Source: Diphasiastrum complanatum (lineage: Eukaryota; Streptophyta; Lycopodiopsida; Lycopodiales; Lycopodiaceae). From it: DNA of 64,000 nucleotides. This document shows, in pieces, positions 44,501 through 55,604 of this stretch; within the stretch, counting starts at the first letter, position 1; every line of letters begins with the position of its first letter. The notes beneath the pieces are model-generated. The model searched no databases. It was given only the letters and a program-made list of their open reading frames with translations, and was not told the origin of the DNA. A program made the position numbers and the translations under genes. The stretch lies in the NCBI GenBank assembly GCA_029204225.1, contig CM055102.1, forward strand, positions 5,325,520 to 5,389,519. The letters run 5' to 3'.

Positions 44501-47500
44501 AGTAGCAAACATATAAGTTTGCAATACCATTATGTGAGAGATTTGGTGCAAATAGGAAAAATAATTTCAGTTATTGTCCTACTAAAGTTTCATAGATAAA
44601 GGGACTTTGGATTGAGGGAGGGAACGTTAGTTACAATTCAAATCCAAGTAGAAGTTAGTTAGCAGTCAGTAAGTGAATATGAAAGCATGTTATAGAAAAG
44701 GTGGGTGGTAAAAGATAGCTTAGTTGCCCGTTCCGGAACGGAACGCGTTCCAGAACACGTTCCGTTCCGGAACAGGACTCCCAAAAGGAAAAAAAAAATA
44801 CGTTTTAACAAAGAAAAAAAAACCATATGCTGAGAGTTGATAGACAGAACGGGCAACTAAGCGTTTGGCTTCCATTTAGGATTGCGTTCTGGTTCTATAG
44901 TTGATCGCAGTTCTATGCATTATGCTTCTACAGGTTATCTTGGTTGCAAAATTCCTTCCATCATAAAGGCTTCCGTGAGTAGTGGCTTTGTTCAGGCCCA
45001 CGCCACGTCATCCACGGTTTTGAGACGTCTCAAATATAGCGTGGCTCAGACGGCAATTTTGGCTCGGATATACATAACGTGGTTTTCAACAAAGCATTGG
45101 AGATTAAGGAACAATTCTAGCTCGGATTTTTTAATAGATTGGATGGCGATGATATTGGTAAGAAATCCAGGGAGAATGGATGTCGTGCAAAAAAGAGATC
45201 AAGAATCAATTATGCTGATATGTTTGAGCAGGTTAAAGGAACGGTAGTGCTGCATATTAATTTCTCCGTGAAGCAAGATCCGCCTTTAGGACAGGAATTG
45301 TTGAACATAGTCCGAACCGCTTGCCAGCCAATGACAGCTTTTGAGATACTGGTATTGCTTTCTATAAGCCGCATTCAAAGGTTTGAGCAAGCATCCCTGG
45401 AACTTTTGAAGACTGCAGTGTTAACGTCATATCGAGACGCTCACCGTTGCAGGTATGATGTTTTGCTGTTGGGGCTTCTCTGATCTCAGCTCATCCCCAA
45501 AATGGATGTAGTTTCCCTGCTCGCTATCTGTGAAATGCAGAATGTGCGGGCCAGCAGGGACGTTTACCATTTTTTTTTAAATTGAACTAACTCGTTCCTA
45601 GCCAGTACGTTCCGGAACGTACGGAAAGGGCGGAACGGAACGTTCCGACCCATTTTGCTCGTAACGGGCTTTCAAGAAAGATAGGATCAGACGCACCTTT
45701 ACATGGAATCTTTAAAGGTATTACAGACTCTGACAGATAACGTTTTGACATGTGTGGTGGTAATGACGTGAAGTATATGTACCCCTTTTTGATGAATGAA
45801 TGACAAGCCTTTTTTTGGAAATTTCACTTGAATGTTCTTGATTACATCTATGTACTGTTGTTGATTTCAGAATTTCTGCTTGGCAAGCTCTGATAGCTGA
45901 TTAATCATTTTATAGTCTTAATCTTTACATGTGGCAGATGTATTCTACTCTGATACTAGTTTTTCAATCTGCTAAGTAAACTTCATTCTTGTCAGAATGT
46001 ATTATGATTTTAGTGATCGAAATCGTCTCCTCAGGATCAGCTTGGAGTAGTTGCAAAAATTTCTGAATGCATTGCATCACATGGAGCAAACATTGTCAAC
46101 ACCGACCTTTTTATCGACTTTGATGGTGAAAATGGCCCTGTCTTTCACTCACGTAGGTAAGGGCAAAGTTTAAACTCATTCTGTTTGTGCAGTTGCAATG
46201 TAGGTTCAGCTATGTGTAAAATGATATCAAGTTTCGGAGTTGTGGGCTTAGAGAGCACTATACATCACTCTAGAAGTCATATAACTTTTTATTCATTTTG
46301 CAGGCATTCTTCGAAATAGTGTTTATGGTCATTGCTCATTTTTGCACTCCAAAATATCACTGTAATAATTAAATATATACAAGACATTGAGATTAAAGCT
46401 TGCCTTAGGAGATTGAATTTGACTACGATGAGCTCATCAAAGAAGAATTTAGTAGTAAGCTTTTCAGCACAACAAGCATATGCGTCCAGCCAAGGGAATC
46501 ATGAAAGACGTGTCACTGCAACTTAGCTGGACACCTAAGGATAATTGTACTGTAGAATAGCATAAACTGCAAAAAATTAATAATCTTTGTACTGCTATGG
46601 GATTCTATCAGATGGTTTTAATTTTGAATCTTCAACATGAAAGTCATTCTCATAGGCATGAAATGTGTTAAATTTCTGTAAATAGCCTGTTTTTAGTTAC
46701 TCTCTGCACTTTTGAAGAAAGCAATCTTAACTTAAAAAACCAGTGAGTTTGCCTTTGATCCCTTGCAGTGGCCAAGAGCAGCTATGGAGGAGGATGCAGT
46801 AAACTTGGCAAAGCTATTCAATGCTCAAAAGTCAGTTATTAGGGTTCCTGGATTCGACCCGAATTTGAAAATAGCAGTTCTTGCTTCGGCACAGGTGGAA
46901 GCCACCTCATTTTTGTAGCTTGTTGATTTTCATCAATGTGGAAACTGAAAATAGCAGTTCTTGCTTCAGCACAGGTGGAAGCCATCTCATTTTTGTAGCT
47001 TGTTGATTCTCATCAATTTGGAAATAGACTTATATCAGCGTTTCTCTAACTTCCTTGCATAAAAAAGTGGTTCATTTTTGAGGTTGATATCATGTTAAAT
47101 GTGGCATGCAATATATGGTCTTCCTAAGATTTGGGTGAATATCAGGCTTATACAGGTTGCATATAGCAATGTTAAACTTTTGAGATGCATATTGAAACAC
47201 TCCATTCATATGTATACCATTGGTTGAGAAGTATTTCTCTTTCAAGGTTTTGAGACCCTTTTTTAACATGCAGGATCATTGTGTGGTTGACTTGATGCAT
47301 AGATGGCAAGGAGGACAGCTTCCCGTTCAACTAACCTCTGTTATAAGGTCTATTTTGTGACTTACCTGTAATCCATATATCCTTTTTCATTTTGATTGAG
47401 AGCTTAATGCTACTTACTGTTTCTGCAGCAATCATCAACGAGGAGCAAATACGCATGTAGTTAGATTCTTGGAACGTCATGGCATACCTTATCACTACCT

Positions 47501-50500
47501 TCCTACCAGTAAGACTAATAACAGGGAAGAAGAAATTTTGCAGATTGTCTCATCAACAGATTTTCTGGTGTTGGCACGTTACATGCAGGTAATCTTCAAC
47601 AAAAGAATAAAAATTGTGCAAAAGAATGTTGTAGTAGCTCATGTTCTGAAAAAATTCTCATGTTGGTTTTGCCATGTTTAAGGAAATGACTACAATACAA
47701 CAGAGATGCACCGCAAATTATGTCACTTGGTTGGAGAAACAATTCTCCAACTCGTATCCATCAGGAGATCCATCAGAAGAGGAAAACTGCAGCTCTTTTC
47801 TCCCTACCAACTTTATCCCTTCTGCAGTTCCAACAATGACACCACCCTGCTTCTTCACTCCCCTCTAGATCCTTATTTGAAATCCGACCAAGCTCAAGCC
47901 TTCTTCTACCTTGGATATAGACGAAGCTCTCCTAGAGATAAATGTCCAATGGATAATGACACTCGTCTTTTCTTGTGTAGAGTGAGCTAGCTTTGGATGA
48001 TATAGCCGATGAAAAATAGGCTCATTTTTTTAATGGAAAGGTCAAGTAGTTGAATCAGTGGATGTTTTAGACATGCTGGCTACCTTTTTGGCTATCAGCG
48101 TTATGATTATAAGTGGCCTCCCTGCGTGATGTGCCATTTTGATAGTAAGCAAGCTCCTCTTTACTTTCTTAGCTACCTTGATTTTTCTCTATCTAGCCTC
48201 ATTCACTGGGGGCTCAGCGAGAAAGCTCTAAGCTTAATCATTTGATATTTCTGGTTCTTTATCAATATGTATGTTGGGCTATGATATATCATGTCAAGTG
48301 TTTTCTTGCAACAAAAACCAATAAGTTGTTCTTGTATTTTATATATATGGGCTACTTCATTTAAAGTGACTTGTATTACCTTGAAAATTTATGATGCATG
48401 ACACACCTAATTATGGGCAACCAAAAGAACCACTAAACTACATATAATAATCTCAATTAGGTCTGGACACTTCGTGACTTTGCTGTTGAAAAAGCTTTTT
48501 GCTTTTTCAAGCACCCAAATATATATCATGATATTCTGACATGCAGAAAATTATGAAGTAGGTAACTTGGTGGATGCCTCATCACTTCCATCTGAATCCT
48601 TTGTAGCTACCAGTGGCTTATTATCCCTGTCCACGATAAGTATAGTAGTTGGCACAATGTAGAAATCTTGAGAAGGAAAAGAATCATCTTCCTGTTCAGT
48701 GCCTTCCTTTTGGGGATTTCTGTCTTTTCACGTAGAAGTCTACCCTAAGGTTGTTGACCTGGTAGGTTGTGCATATGCTCATGTTGTAGGAGGAACAATT
48801 GGTAGGGAGAATGTGAATCTATCAAGGAAGGATTCTGCAGTGTTCAAAGCACCACAATGGCAATGCGTACAGGAAAATTTTATTTCCCTCCTAAATGAAT
48901 TTGTCTTTTAGAAATTGCTTCAAGCTTCGACAGATCTCAGCTCCAACAGGAGAGCATGCAACCGGACATAGACAATCTTTAGGACAGTCCACGTTTTTAA
49001 AAATCACATATTCATACGAATCTTGATATGTTAATCTCATTTGATACCTTGGCAATTGGCACTTTTCAAAATTTCACAAGGAAGTTGATGAGAAGCAGCT
49101 CAAGGCTTGATGCTACAACTTACACTAGGCAATTCTCTGTAAACATAGGTAGGATGATATTCTTTGACATTGTCTTTGAACTAAAAAAGGCTTAGGTAGT
49201 CACATGAGTGTTGGAGATGGTGAACTCATGCAACCCTTCTCTAGCATTCCCCGAATGACCGACAAATCGACGGGCATTGACACCGAATTGTCGAACTGCT
49301 ACACAAGTGCTGAAGACGGAACATCGAGCAAACGAATCGTCGGGCGAGTCGAATTATCGGGCTCTAGCTCGTCGGGCATGAAGCTTCAAACTGTCACGCT
49401 CAGCCGTAAAGGAACGTTGCAAGAGAGATGTATTTAACTAATAGTTTAGCGTAATTCTCTCTTGTACCTATTAGTTGATCTATCTTTTAATCCCATCTTG
49501 CGGGACATAAGTGTAGACCAGAAATCAATAGAGAAGTAAGAAGTGAAAATATAGAATTGTAAGGGGAGCGTCAGGCCACCATGTCGCGATGCTCTGCCGA
49601 CTCACTTTGAAAGAAAAAAAAAATACAAAAGACATTCTGAACATAGATTGTTGAGAGGGACAAATACCACTCAACCTAATCTCAATTTCGCTCTAATGAC
49701 TGAAATGTTAAGTGAAGATGAACCACATACATATGAAGAAACTTCTCTCAAGCGAGTTTGGGTTGATGCTATGCTTAAGGAGTTTTCATCTATAATGAAT
49801 CAATCATCTTGTTCCTCCAAGAAAACCGTTGTTACTAAATGGGTTCATAAAATCAATTTATTATTTTAATGGTCAAATTGACAAGTACAAGGTAAGTTTT
49901 GTGGCAAAAGGCTGTGTGCAAATGGAAGTTATAGACTACCAAGAAATTTATCTCCTATTGCTGAAATGCATTCTATTCGATGTGTTCTTGCTCGTACTGT
50001 TTTTCATAGTTTGAACTTTGAACTTGGAACAAATAGACATAAAATTAACTTTTTTGAATGGTTTTACTGCCTTTGCAAGACAAGGCCAAAACTTATGATC
50101 CTTGTTCAGGCTTTTTGAGTTAAACAGTGAGCACAACATCTCCAACCTACCTAACTCATGTATACGCTCGCTATTATAGAACTTTTATTTCTTCTTGGCA
50201 AAATACTTATCTTTGGAACTAGAAAGTGCTATATCCTTCTTTTTAAATTGAAAGGGCAATTCACACTTTTTCTGCTTGTAACAATGCATAACAATCTCTG
50301 CAAAATTTTATCATCCACATATAAAACAATGATGAGAATCTCATAAGCCTGAGATCTGAATTGGGTTTTGTTGTTACTAGTTAGATTGAATTACATGTGA
50401 GACTTAAAAACATTGGCTTTTTTTGTTTATTATGCCATGATTAAGAAAGTTCTGCTCTTTTTCAGACAAGTAGGAGCACATTGAATGACAATGTACTGTC

Positions 50501-51100
50501 ACTGTTTTACAGATCTTGACACCCAACTTTTTGGAAAGATATGGTAAAGATATCATCAATATCCATCATGGCCTACTGCCTTCTTTCAGAGGTTCTAACC
50601 CTTACAAACAGGTACAAGGCCAAGGTGCACGCAATCACTAGTTATTATGCCATTTATGCAAACTGTATGTTTAGTTCTCAACTATTTGTGCAAAAGCATT
50701 TCCTTAACTGTCTTGGTGAAATTATGCTAGGGTTTCTGAGATGTATTTCTGTGTGCTTCATGTTTTTAGGCTTTTAAGGTAGGTGTCAAGCTTATAGGAG
50801 CTACAAGCCACTTTGTTAATGAAGAACTTGATGGTGGTCCAATTATCGAGCAAATGGTGAGGTTGTTTGGATGTACTCTGATGTTTGAACTTCAGACACA
50901 GTAGAATGACTCGTTTGTCTCAACTAAATCAAAATTTTGGGGATCTGTAGGTGGATCGTGTCTCCCACCGTGACAGCCTGCCAATGCTTGCCATGAAATC
51001 GGAGAATCTTGAAAAGCAGTGTTTGGCAAAAGCTATACAATATTACTGCGAGCAACGCATCTTAATATACAGTAGCAACAGGACTATAATATTCAATTGA
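41580..51100 (+). CDS. PurU: Formyltetrahydrofolate deformylase (10-formyl-THF hydrolase), mitochondrial
   Basis: The enzyme hydrolyses 10-formyl-THF to THF and formate, keeping the mitochondrial folate pool usable during glycine/serine (photorespiratory) flux. The exons are 41580-41762, 46035-46156, 46744-46894, 47274-47347, 47429-47588, 50513-50611, 50770-50856 and 50951-51100. All junctions are GT-AG and phases agree, giving 1026 nt and 341 aa. Residues 1 to about 48 are Arg/Ser-rich with few acidic residues, like a mitochondrial presequence. An ACT domain follows ('GVHIFQCP' then '[20 protein letters not shown]', about 54-130). The formyltransferase domain has the family Asn-x-His and Asp catalytic residues: N246, H248 ('[10 protein letters not shown]') and D284 ('[15 protein letters not shown]'). 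The H-to-D spacing of 36 equals that in GAR transformylase. The length is near that of plant PurU proteins. Introns 1 and 5 are enlarged by mobile DNA. No stop or missing exon was found, so the gene looks functional. Confidence 0.93.
42329..42426. repeat. Tandem duplication, unit 49 bp, in PurU intron 1
   Basis: CACCCACTCATTCGAAATGA starts at 42329 and 42378. The two units look identical. Confidence 0.9.
42570..43347 (+). repeat. LTR with primer-binding site in PurU intron 1
   Basis: The 3' end TTACA at 43330-43334 is followed after one base by the primer site TGGTATCAGAGC (43336-43347), so this is a 5' LTR. The start at TGTAA (42570) is inferred from inverted ends (765 bp). A GGGTGGTTTGGCTCC block near 43262 also occurs near 12600. 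No 3' partner was found. Confidence 0.6.
43640..44625 (+). pseudogene. Copia RT-RNase H remnant in PurU intron 1
   Basis: 43664-43993 encodes part of reverse transcriptase ('[15 protein letters not shown]', and the active site in '[10 protein letters not shown]'). 43993-44229 carries the RT C-terminus ('[14 protein letters not shown]'). RNase H fragments follow in shifted frames ('[11 protein letters not shown]', then '[13 protein letters not shown]'). A purine-rich tract TTGAGGGAGGGA (44611-44622) marks the end. It may belong to the LTR at 42570-43334 as an internally deleted element. Confidence 0.8.
44719..45676 (+). mobile_element. Terminal-inverted-repeat DNA transposon carrying a host exon (Pack-TIR type)
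   Basis: The flanks carry an 8-bp direct repeat AAAGATAG (44711-44718 and 45677-45684), the duplication length of the hAT superfamily. The ends are imperfect inverted repeats: CTTAGTTGCCCGTT on the left, and CTTGAAAGCCCGTT when the right end is read on the other strand. Both subterminal zones (44728-44775, 45605-45655) are crowded with palindromic TTCCGGAACG-type motifs. A perfect 16-bp inverted repeat (GCTTAGTTGCCCGTTC at 44718-44733, its complement at 44847-44862) bounds a 145-bp unit inside the left end. No transposase is present. The first two bases of the ends are not typical of hAT, so the class is uncertain. Confidence 0.55.
45138..45452 (+). pseudogene. Captured exon resembling FANCI (Fanconi anemia group I)
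   Basis: The open segment (acceptor-like TTTTTTAATAG before it, donor CAG|GTATGA after it) encodes about 104 residues. It contains '[20 protein letters not shown]' and '[20 protein letters not shown]', a pattern I associate with the middle helical region of FANCI, the partner of FANCD2 in interstrand-crosslink repair. The retained donor and following intron start argue for capture at DNA level, not from mRNA. It lies inside a TIR element in the intron of another gene, so it is not part of a functional FANCI gene here. The identification rests on memory of the family. Confidence 0.55.
46866..47025 (+). repeat. 80-bp tandem duplication across the exon 3 donor of PurU
   Basis: TGAAAATAGCAGTTCTTGCT occurs at 46866 and 46946. 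Each copy contains CAG|GTGGAA, so the 5' splice site is present twice (after 46894 and after 46974). The first keeps the reading frame. Use of the second would add 80 nt and an early TAG. Confidence 0.9.
49200..49640 (+). repeat. CG-rich, TCG-repetitive block, possibly LTR-derived
   Basis: 49250-49400 is much richer in CG dinucleotides than its surroundings, with repeated GAATTGTCG/GAATTATCGGG and CGTCGGGC units. The stretch after 49390 resembles 61820-61920 (ACGCTCAGC, then TTAGCGT and CTCTTGTA), which suggests two distant copies of one LTR family. Boundaries are not defined. Confidence 0.4.
49648..50110 (+). pseudogene. Copia pre-RT/RT remnant in PurU intron 5
   Basis: 49648-49869 reads like the RT entry region ('[19 protein letters not shown]', 'KWVHKI'). 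A shifted frame continues with '[14 protein letters not shown]'. Stops and shifts are frequent, and the active site is absent. Confidence 0.75.
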
Positions 51101-51689
51101 AACTAGTTGCGCCTCTTATTATGCATGCTGTCAAGCCAGGCTTGCTTCCAAGTTGAATTATCTCTACTTGGGGAGTTACTGAAGCAGCTTCATGCTTTTC
51201 CTTTGTGATCTAGGATGAATGAGAGGGAGGGGTAAAAAAGCTTCTAAGTGCTTTAATCAGCCATCTGGATTCTGAAGGCAATCATCGATGTAGTAAGCCT
51301 CTTTTCAAAGTAGCTTATGCAACAAACTACAAGTTAATGCTTCACTTGTTATTATGCATTGCCATCGATAGTGAATACACCTGATGTTGTGCTTTTTCCT
51401 TGTTAATGCTTCACTTGTTATTATGCATCGCCGTCAATAGTGAATACATATGATGCTGTGCTTTGAAATTGTGTCCGGTATTACATTTTCTTCCTGGAAG
51501 ATATGTTCACATTTATTATCAGTTATTAGAAAAGAAGAGGAAGGGATATGTAATAGGTTATTGTACCTCGCAGTTCCAAGTAGCAGCTCAAGGAATATAT
51601 ATTATGGGGTTAAAAAGAAGATTTAGTTTTGGGAGCAGTTGGCTACTCAAAATATTGTTGAAAGTACAGTACTAAGGACCATAAATGAG
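51101..51689 (+). repeat. PurU 3' flank with a 69-bp tandem duplication
   Basis: GTTAATGCTTCACTTGTTAT starts at 51333 and 51402, with a further ATTATGCAT remnant near 51119. Otherwise no gene is visible. Confidence 0.75.
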
Positions 51690-52045
51690 CCTACAAAAGA
51701 CTCCAAAAATGACAGTGATTGATTGATACACCGATCTATTGCAAAACTAGTCATCAATTTCTTGATCTAGATTAGCAATTTTGGATCACACAATCAAGAG
51801 CAATAAAAAAATATGATCAAACATGCAAATCTGACTCCACACATGTGTGGTACGGCCTCCAGTACGGCCTGCTATTAGAGAATGAATGTAATCAATTTTA
51901 GTTTACTATGGAATCATAAAATCACAAGACAAATGTACTAATAAAAGAGCCCAAAGCTTTGTTTGTGTACATTGGTGATTTATGGTTCAAAGTCTTTGTA
52001 ATAAAGCAAGTTTGATAATGCACTTAAATGTTCATGAGTGATGGA
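51690..52045 (-). repeat. Partial, diverged LTR related to 4759-5605
   Basis: Shared landmarks are the CACATGTGTGG palindrome (near 51841), GTACGGCCT, the region around TAGAGAATGAATGTAATCA and CACAAGACAAATGTA. No internal sequence or second copy is adjacent. Confidence 0.6.
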
Positions 52046-52316
52046 TCTCTTTTTTATAGCCCAACATTTGGTCAATATTCTTACATTGATTTGCCTTTAA
52101 AAATGTGGTCCTACTTAGAAGGGAATAACATGACTTCATAAAATTAACTTTGATATTGATGCCCTTTGGGTGCCTTAAAATCTCTTTTTTTATTGCCCAA
52201 AATTTGGTCAATATTCTTACATTGAATTGCCTTTAAAAATGTGGTCCTACTTAGAAGGGAATAACATGACTTCATAAAATTAACTTTGATATTGATGCCC
52301 TTTGGGTGCCTTAAAA
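52046..52316. repeat. Tandem duplication, units of 135 and 136 bp
   Basis: TCTCTTTTTT starts units at 52046 and 52181, and again (partial) at 52317. The units differ at only a handful of positions. Confidence 0.9.
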
Positions 52317-53299
52317 TCTCTTTTTGTTTCTGGTTGCAATCATATTAATTTGAATTTCAAGCTGGTTATAACCATGAGGTTTAGAATGATGCTATGGATT
52401 TTAATTTTCTTGTCTCTTGATTTGCTATATAGATTTGTGAATGACATGTCTTCTATACCAGTAAGTGTTGATGTTTAGTGTGTAGATCAGAATCGTATAG
52501 TGCTTCCTATGAAAGTTTGGCGTTGCAACGTGAAGGTGAGCTCTTTAGGGTTGGAATGATGTTTTGTCAAACATATGGTTCCACAAGTACACTCACAACA
52601 AGGAAATCAAAGCTTGGAAAACTATTGCAGGATGTTGCCTATTGAAAAACTAATTTGCATTTTGTAAGGCATCATCATAGGTAGGAATACATATATGATT
52701 ATCAATCATAAGACATGTATGGGCCCTACAGTGAGCGTTGGATCTTTGAGACTGTATCTATGATTATTTGCTAGTTGACTATGCAATTAGGCTTCTTGAG
52801 CTTTGCCAGCCATCAAATAGTTTAATTAATGTTCAGCTAGCCCGAGCCCTTGCCAGATATGACATATTTGTCATCTTCCTCCCGAATCAGAGTGACATCA
52901 AGACTAAAACCAACGATGGATATCTGATTTCTCAAATCAGAAATCCCAATCTTTGAGAGGTGATCGACTTTCTATCGGTGTAGGGTGTGTCGATCTTTCG
53001 GTGAGCAGCCCTTCCGCCTATCAAAGAAGGTTAGAACACTAGATAGGAACCTAACTATGTCAAGTTGCTAGTTCTAGATGCATTCTACTCTTTCCCTAAC
53101 GCTACTCCACTTTAACACTACTTCCACTACTCTAATCCACTTAACACTACTTCCACTAACTCTAACAACATGCATTCATGTTGATAGAGGGTGAATGGAG
53201 ATAAAGAGAGAGAGAGAGAGGTAGAATAGAGAAAGAGGGAGAGATAGGGGGAGAGAAGAAGGTAGAGATGGAGGTTAGCTCAAATGCTCAATATCATGC
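52317..53299. other. No gene recognised; short GA-rich tract
   Basis: 53199-53270 is purine-rich (GAGA repeats, interrupted). A 62-codon ORF at 52768-52956 has no known domain. Nothing else is supportable. Confidence 0.4.
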
Positions 53300-54600
53300 T
53301 TATGGAAAAACCTTAACTAGCACAAAGCAAAAACAATGGAAACTCAAAACAATAAGCAAATCACAATGCTTACTGATAAAGAAAGATGAACATCTGAATG
53401 TTCCAACTCCATAGGATGCTTTGTCTTGGTAGAAGACATCAAATATGGATCCATATGTGATTTTGCCATAGAATAAGCCACTCTTGGCTTGATCTCCTTG
53501 ACTATAATAGGCATAGATCTGAAATTGGGAAACATAAGTCATCAATGCAACATCACATGCACTTGCATTTTCATGCACATCTAGCTTGAAAATGCCTCCA
53601 TATCTAGATCCACATGCAAGGATCTTATCTTCTTTCTTTATGAAACAACTATTGACAATGAAATCCACTTCAAAACCATCATCTAACAACTTTCCTACAC
53701 TAATCACACTCTTTGTGAGATTAGGAACATAAAGTACATTGGAATGTGTAAAATTCATAGAAGATGCAAGTCTCAAAGAACAACTTCCAACTTCTTCAAT
53801 TGAGCATGCATCACCAACAACAGTGTATATTGAATTCTTAGCATCTAGAACAGATTCAATAGAAACAAGAGAATCCTTGGAGCAACTCATATGAGTTGTG
53901 GCTCCACTATCAATATACCAAGATACATCATTAAAGGGTAAAGAGGAGAAACTAGACATCATGAGAGATGCCTCTCCAAAACTTGCATGTGAGTCTTCTA
54001 TGATAACATTGGCTTGATCTTCTTGAGTCTTCTTCTTGAAGTTAGAAGAATGAGTTGAATAATCTTCTACTCCACCTTGGTCTTTGTTCTTTGCTTTGTC
54101 CTTGGTGAAGGCTTGAGAAAAACTGTTCTTGCTCCTCCCTCTTGACTTGAGCTTTGCTTCATGAAGGTTCTTAAGAGTTTCCCAAGTCTCCTTGGCTGAG
54201 GTGCATGAACTTATTTCTCTCAACATCTCATCAGAGATGTTCAATTTAATGATATGAAGAGCAATTCTTGCTCTCTTCTCTGAGCCTCATCATAAGCTTC
54301 AGGTTCAACTTCAATTGAAACACACTCTATTGAAGTCAAAAAACTTCAAAAAATAGAGATCCAATCAAAAATAGGATTTTGACAAAATCACAAAAAATTG
54401 AATCTTCCAATTCTACATGCAATTGCCAAAAACTTGATATAAAATCTTGTAGCCTCCAATGAAATGTTTCTAATGCAATAAAGAATCAACAAGGATTCTA
54501 TCTTATCCTTCCAAACTGAATAATTGAAGAAATCTAGTCTTTCACTAGCTTCAAAGAGACAATCTCCTACAGATGCCATGAATGTGAAGACTCTTGTAAT
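53300..54600 (-). pseudogene. Copia gag-protease remnant
   Basis: The gag start is at about 54580 ('MASVGDCLFEASERLDFFNY'), related to the gag starts at 24.36 and 59.73 kb. It is broken after some 45 residues. 54244-53300 resumes in gag ('ISSCTSAKETWETLKNLHEA'), then jumps to a Lys-rich stretch without a zinc knuckle and into the protease region with DSGATTHMS and 'NVLYVPNLTKSVISVGKLL'. It stops before pre-integrase. No LTR or primer site was found next to it. Confidence 0.8.
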
Positions 54601-54979
54601 TGGACAACAAAATGGAACTGAATGTGTTGCTTCTCTTTCACTATAGGAGCCAAAATAATTGGGTGTACTACCAAATCCTATGTAAAATCTTGCAACAGAA
54701 TATGTGAGACCTATCTCACAACAAAGAATCAATCAACTTGATCTAGCCTCTATCTACAGATGAAGCACTTACAATTCTGATGTCAAACTTTCCCACGAGT
54801 TTCAAATGAATGAAACACACTCAAGAAATACACATACAACTCAAAACACAACCCTTTGTGTGAAATGATGTGACTATGACAACAGAAACTTGTCTTATCC
54901 AATTCTATCTCAGATTGAGTACCAAAACTGTGAATAATGAATCATGCATGCGATATATTCAAATCAAAAAGTGTCCACT

Positions 54980-55604
54980 CGGGTTTTGGGTCTCTCTCAA
55001 TTCATGCAAGATCCTAGTGAGGAGCATTGGAAGCTAGGAAAGCGAGTTTTGAGGTACATCATTGGAACTCGAGATTTTGGCATATTGTATGAGGGATCAT
55101 CACCTAATCTTTTTGGATTTTCAGATTCGGACTATGCTGGAGATATAATGGATAGGAAATCCATTAGTTCTTATTGTATTTTCATAGGTGATGGAGCTAT
55201 ATCATGGATGTCAAAGAAACAATCCACTATCTCATTGTCATCTAGTGAGGCCGAGTACAAAGCTCTTACACATTGCACAAAGGAGATGGTATGGATCAAG
55301 AGGATGATCAAGGATCTTCACTTGCTGGATTTTTTAGAGAGCCCAATCATCTTTTGTGACAATCAATCAGCCCAAATAATGGCATCCAATCGTATCTTTC
55401 ATGCTAGGAGCAAGCATATTGAGATACAATATCATTTTGTGAGGGAGCGAGTCATTGCAAAGGAGGTGGAGCTTCAACATGTGTCTTCAAGGGAATGTGT
55501 AGCTGATATCTTCACCAAAGCATTGGGAAAAGACTTGTTCATGAAGCATAGGACTTCACTTGGAGTATTATCAAAGTCTATGCTAAAACTAGTTGAAGAG
55601 GGAG
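54980..55604 (+). pseudogene. Copia RNase H end of element E, inverted relative to its 5' half
   Basis: The frame 54944-55609 is open to the natural stop. From about 54990 ('LSQFMQDPSEEHWKLGKRVL') it matches the end of the intact polyprotein at 20.4 kb. RNase H residues are present in 'FSDSDYAGD', 'SSSEAEYKAL' and 'FCDNQSAQ', and the tail is 'VADIFTKALGKD...VEEGV'. A polypurine tract GAAGAGGGAG precedes the LTR at 55605. RT upstream is missing; the first 16 codons are not copia-like. Confidence 0.9.

Larger units (their letters stand above)
47589..50512 (+). other. Enlarged intron 5 of PurU
   Basis: The 2.9-kb intron has donor CAG|GTAATC and acceptor TTTTACAG. Besides the copia remnant near 49.7 kb it holds a CG-rich patch (49240-49400). 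Short ORFs such as 47674-47868 have no recognised domain. Confidence 0.7.

Noticed and set aside
44882-45247. 121-codon ORF overlapping the FANCI-like exon in another frame
   Set aside because: The exon's own frame gives a recognisable protein pattern and splice-like edges. The longer ORF does not.
46332-46526. 64-codon ORF in PurU intron 2
   Set aside because: It lies wholly in an intron, lacks a motif and breaks the otherwise consistent exon chain.
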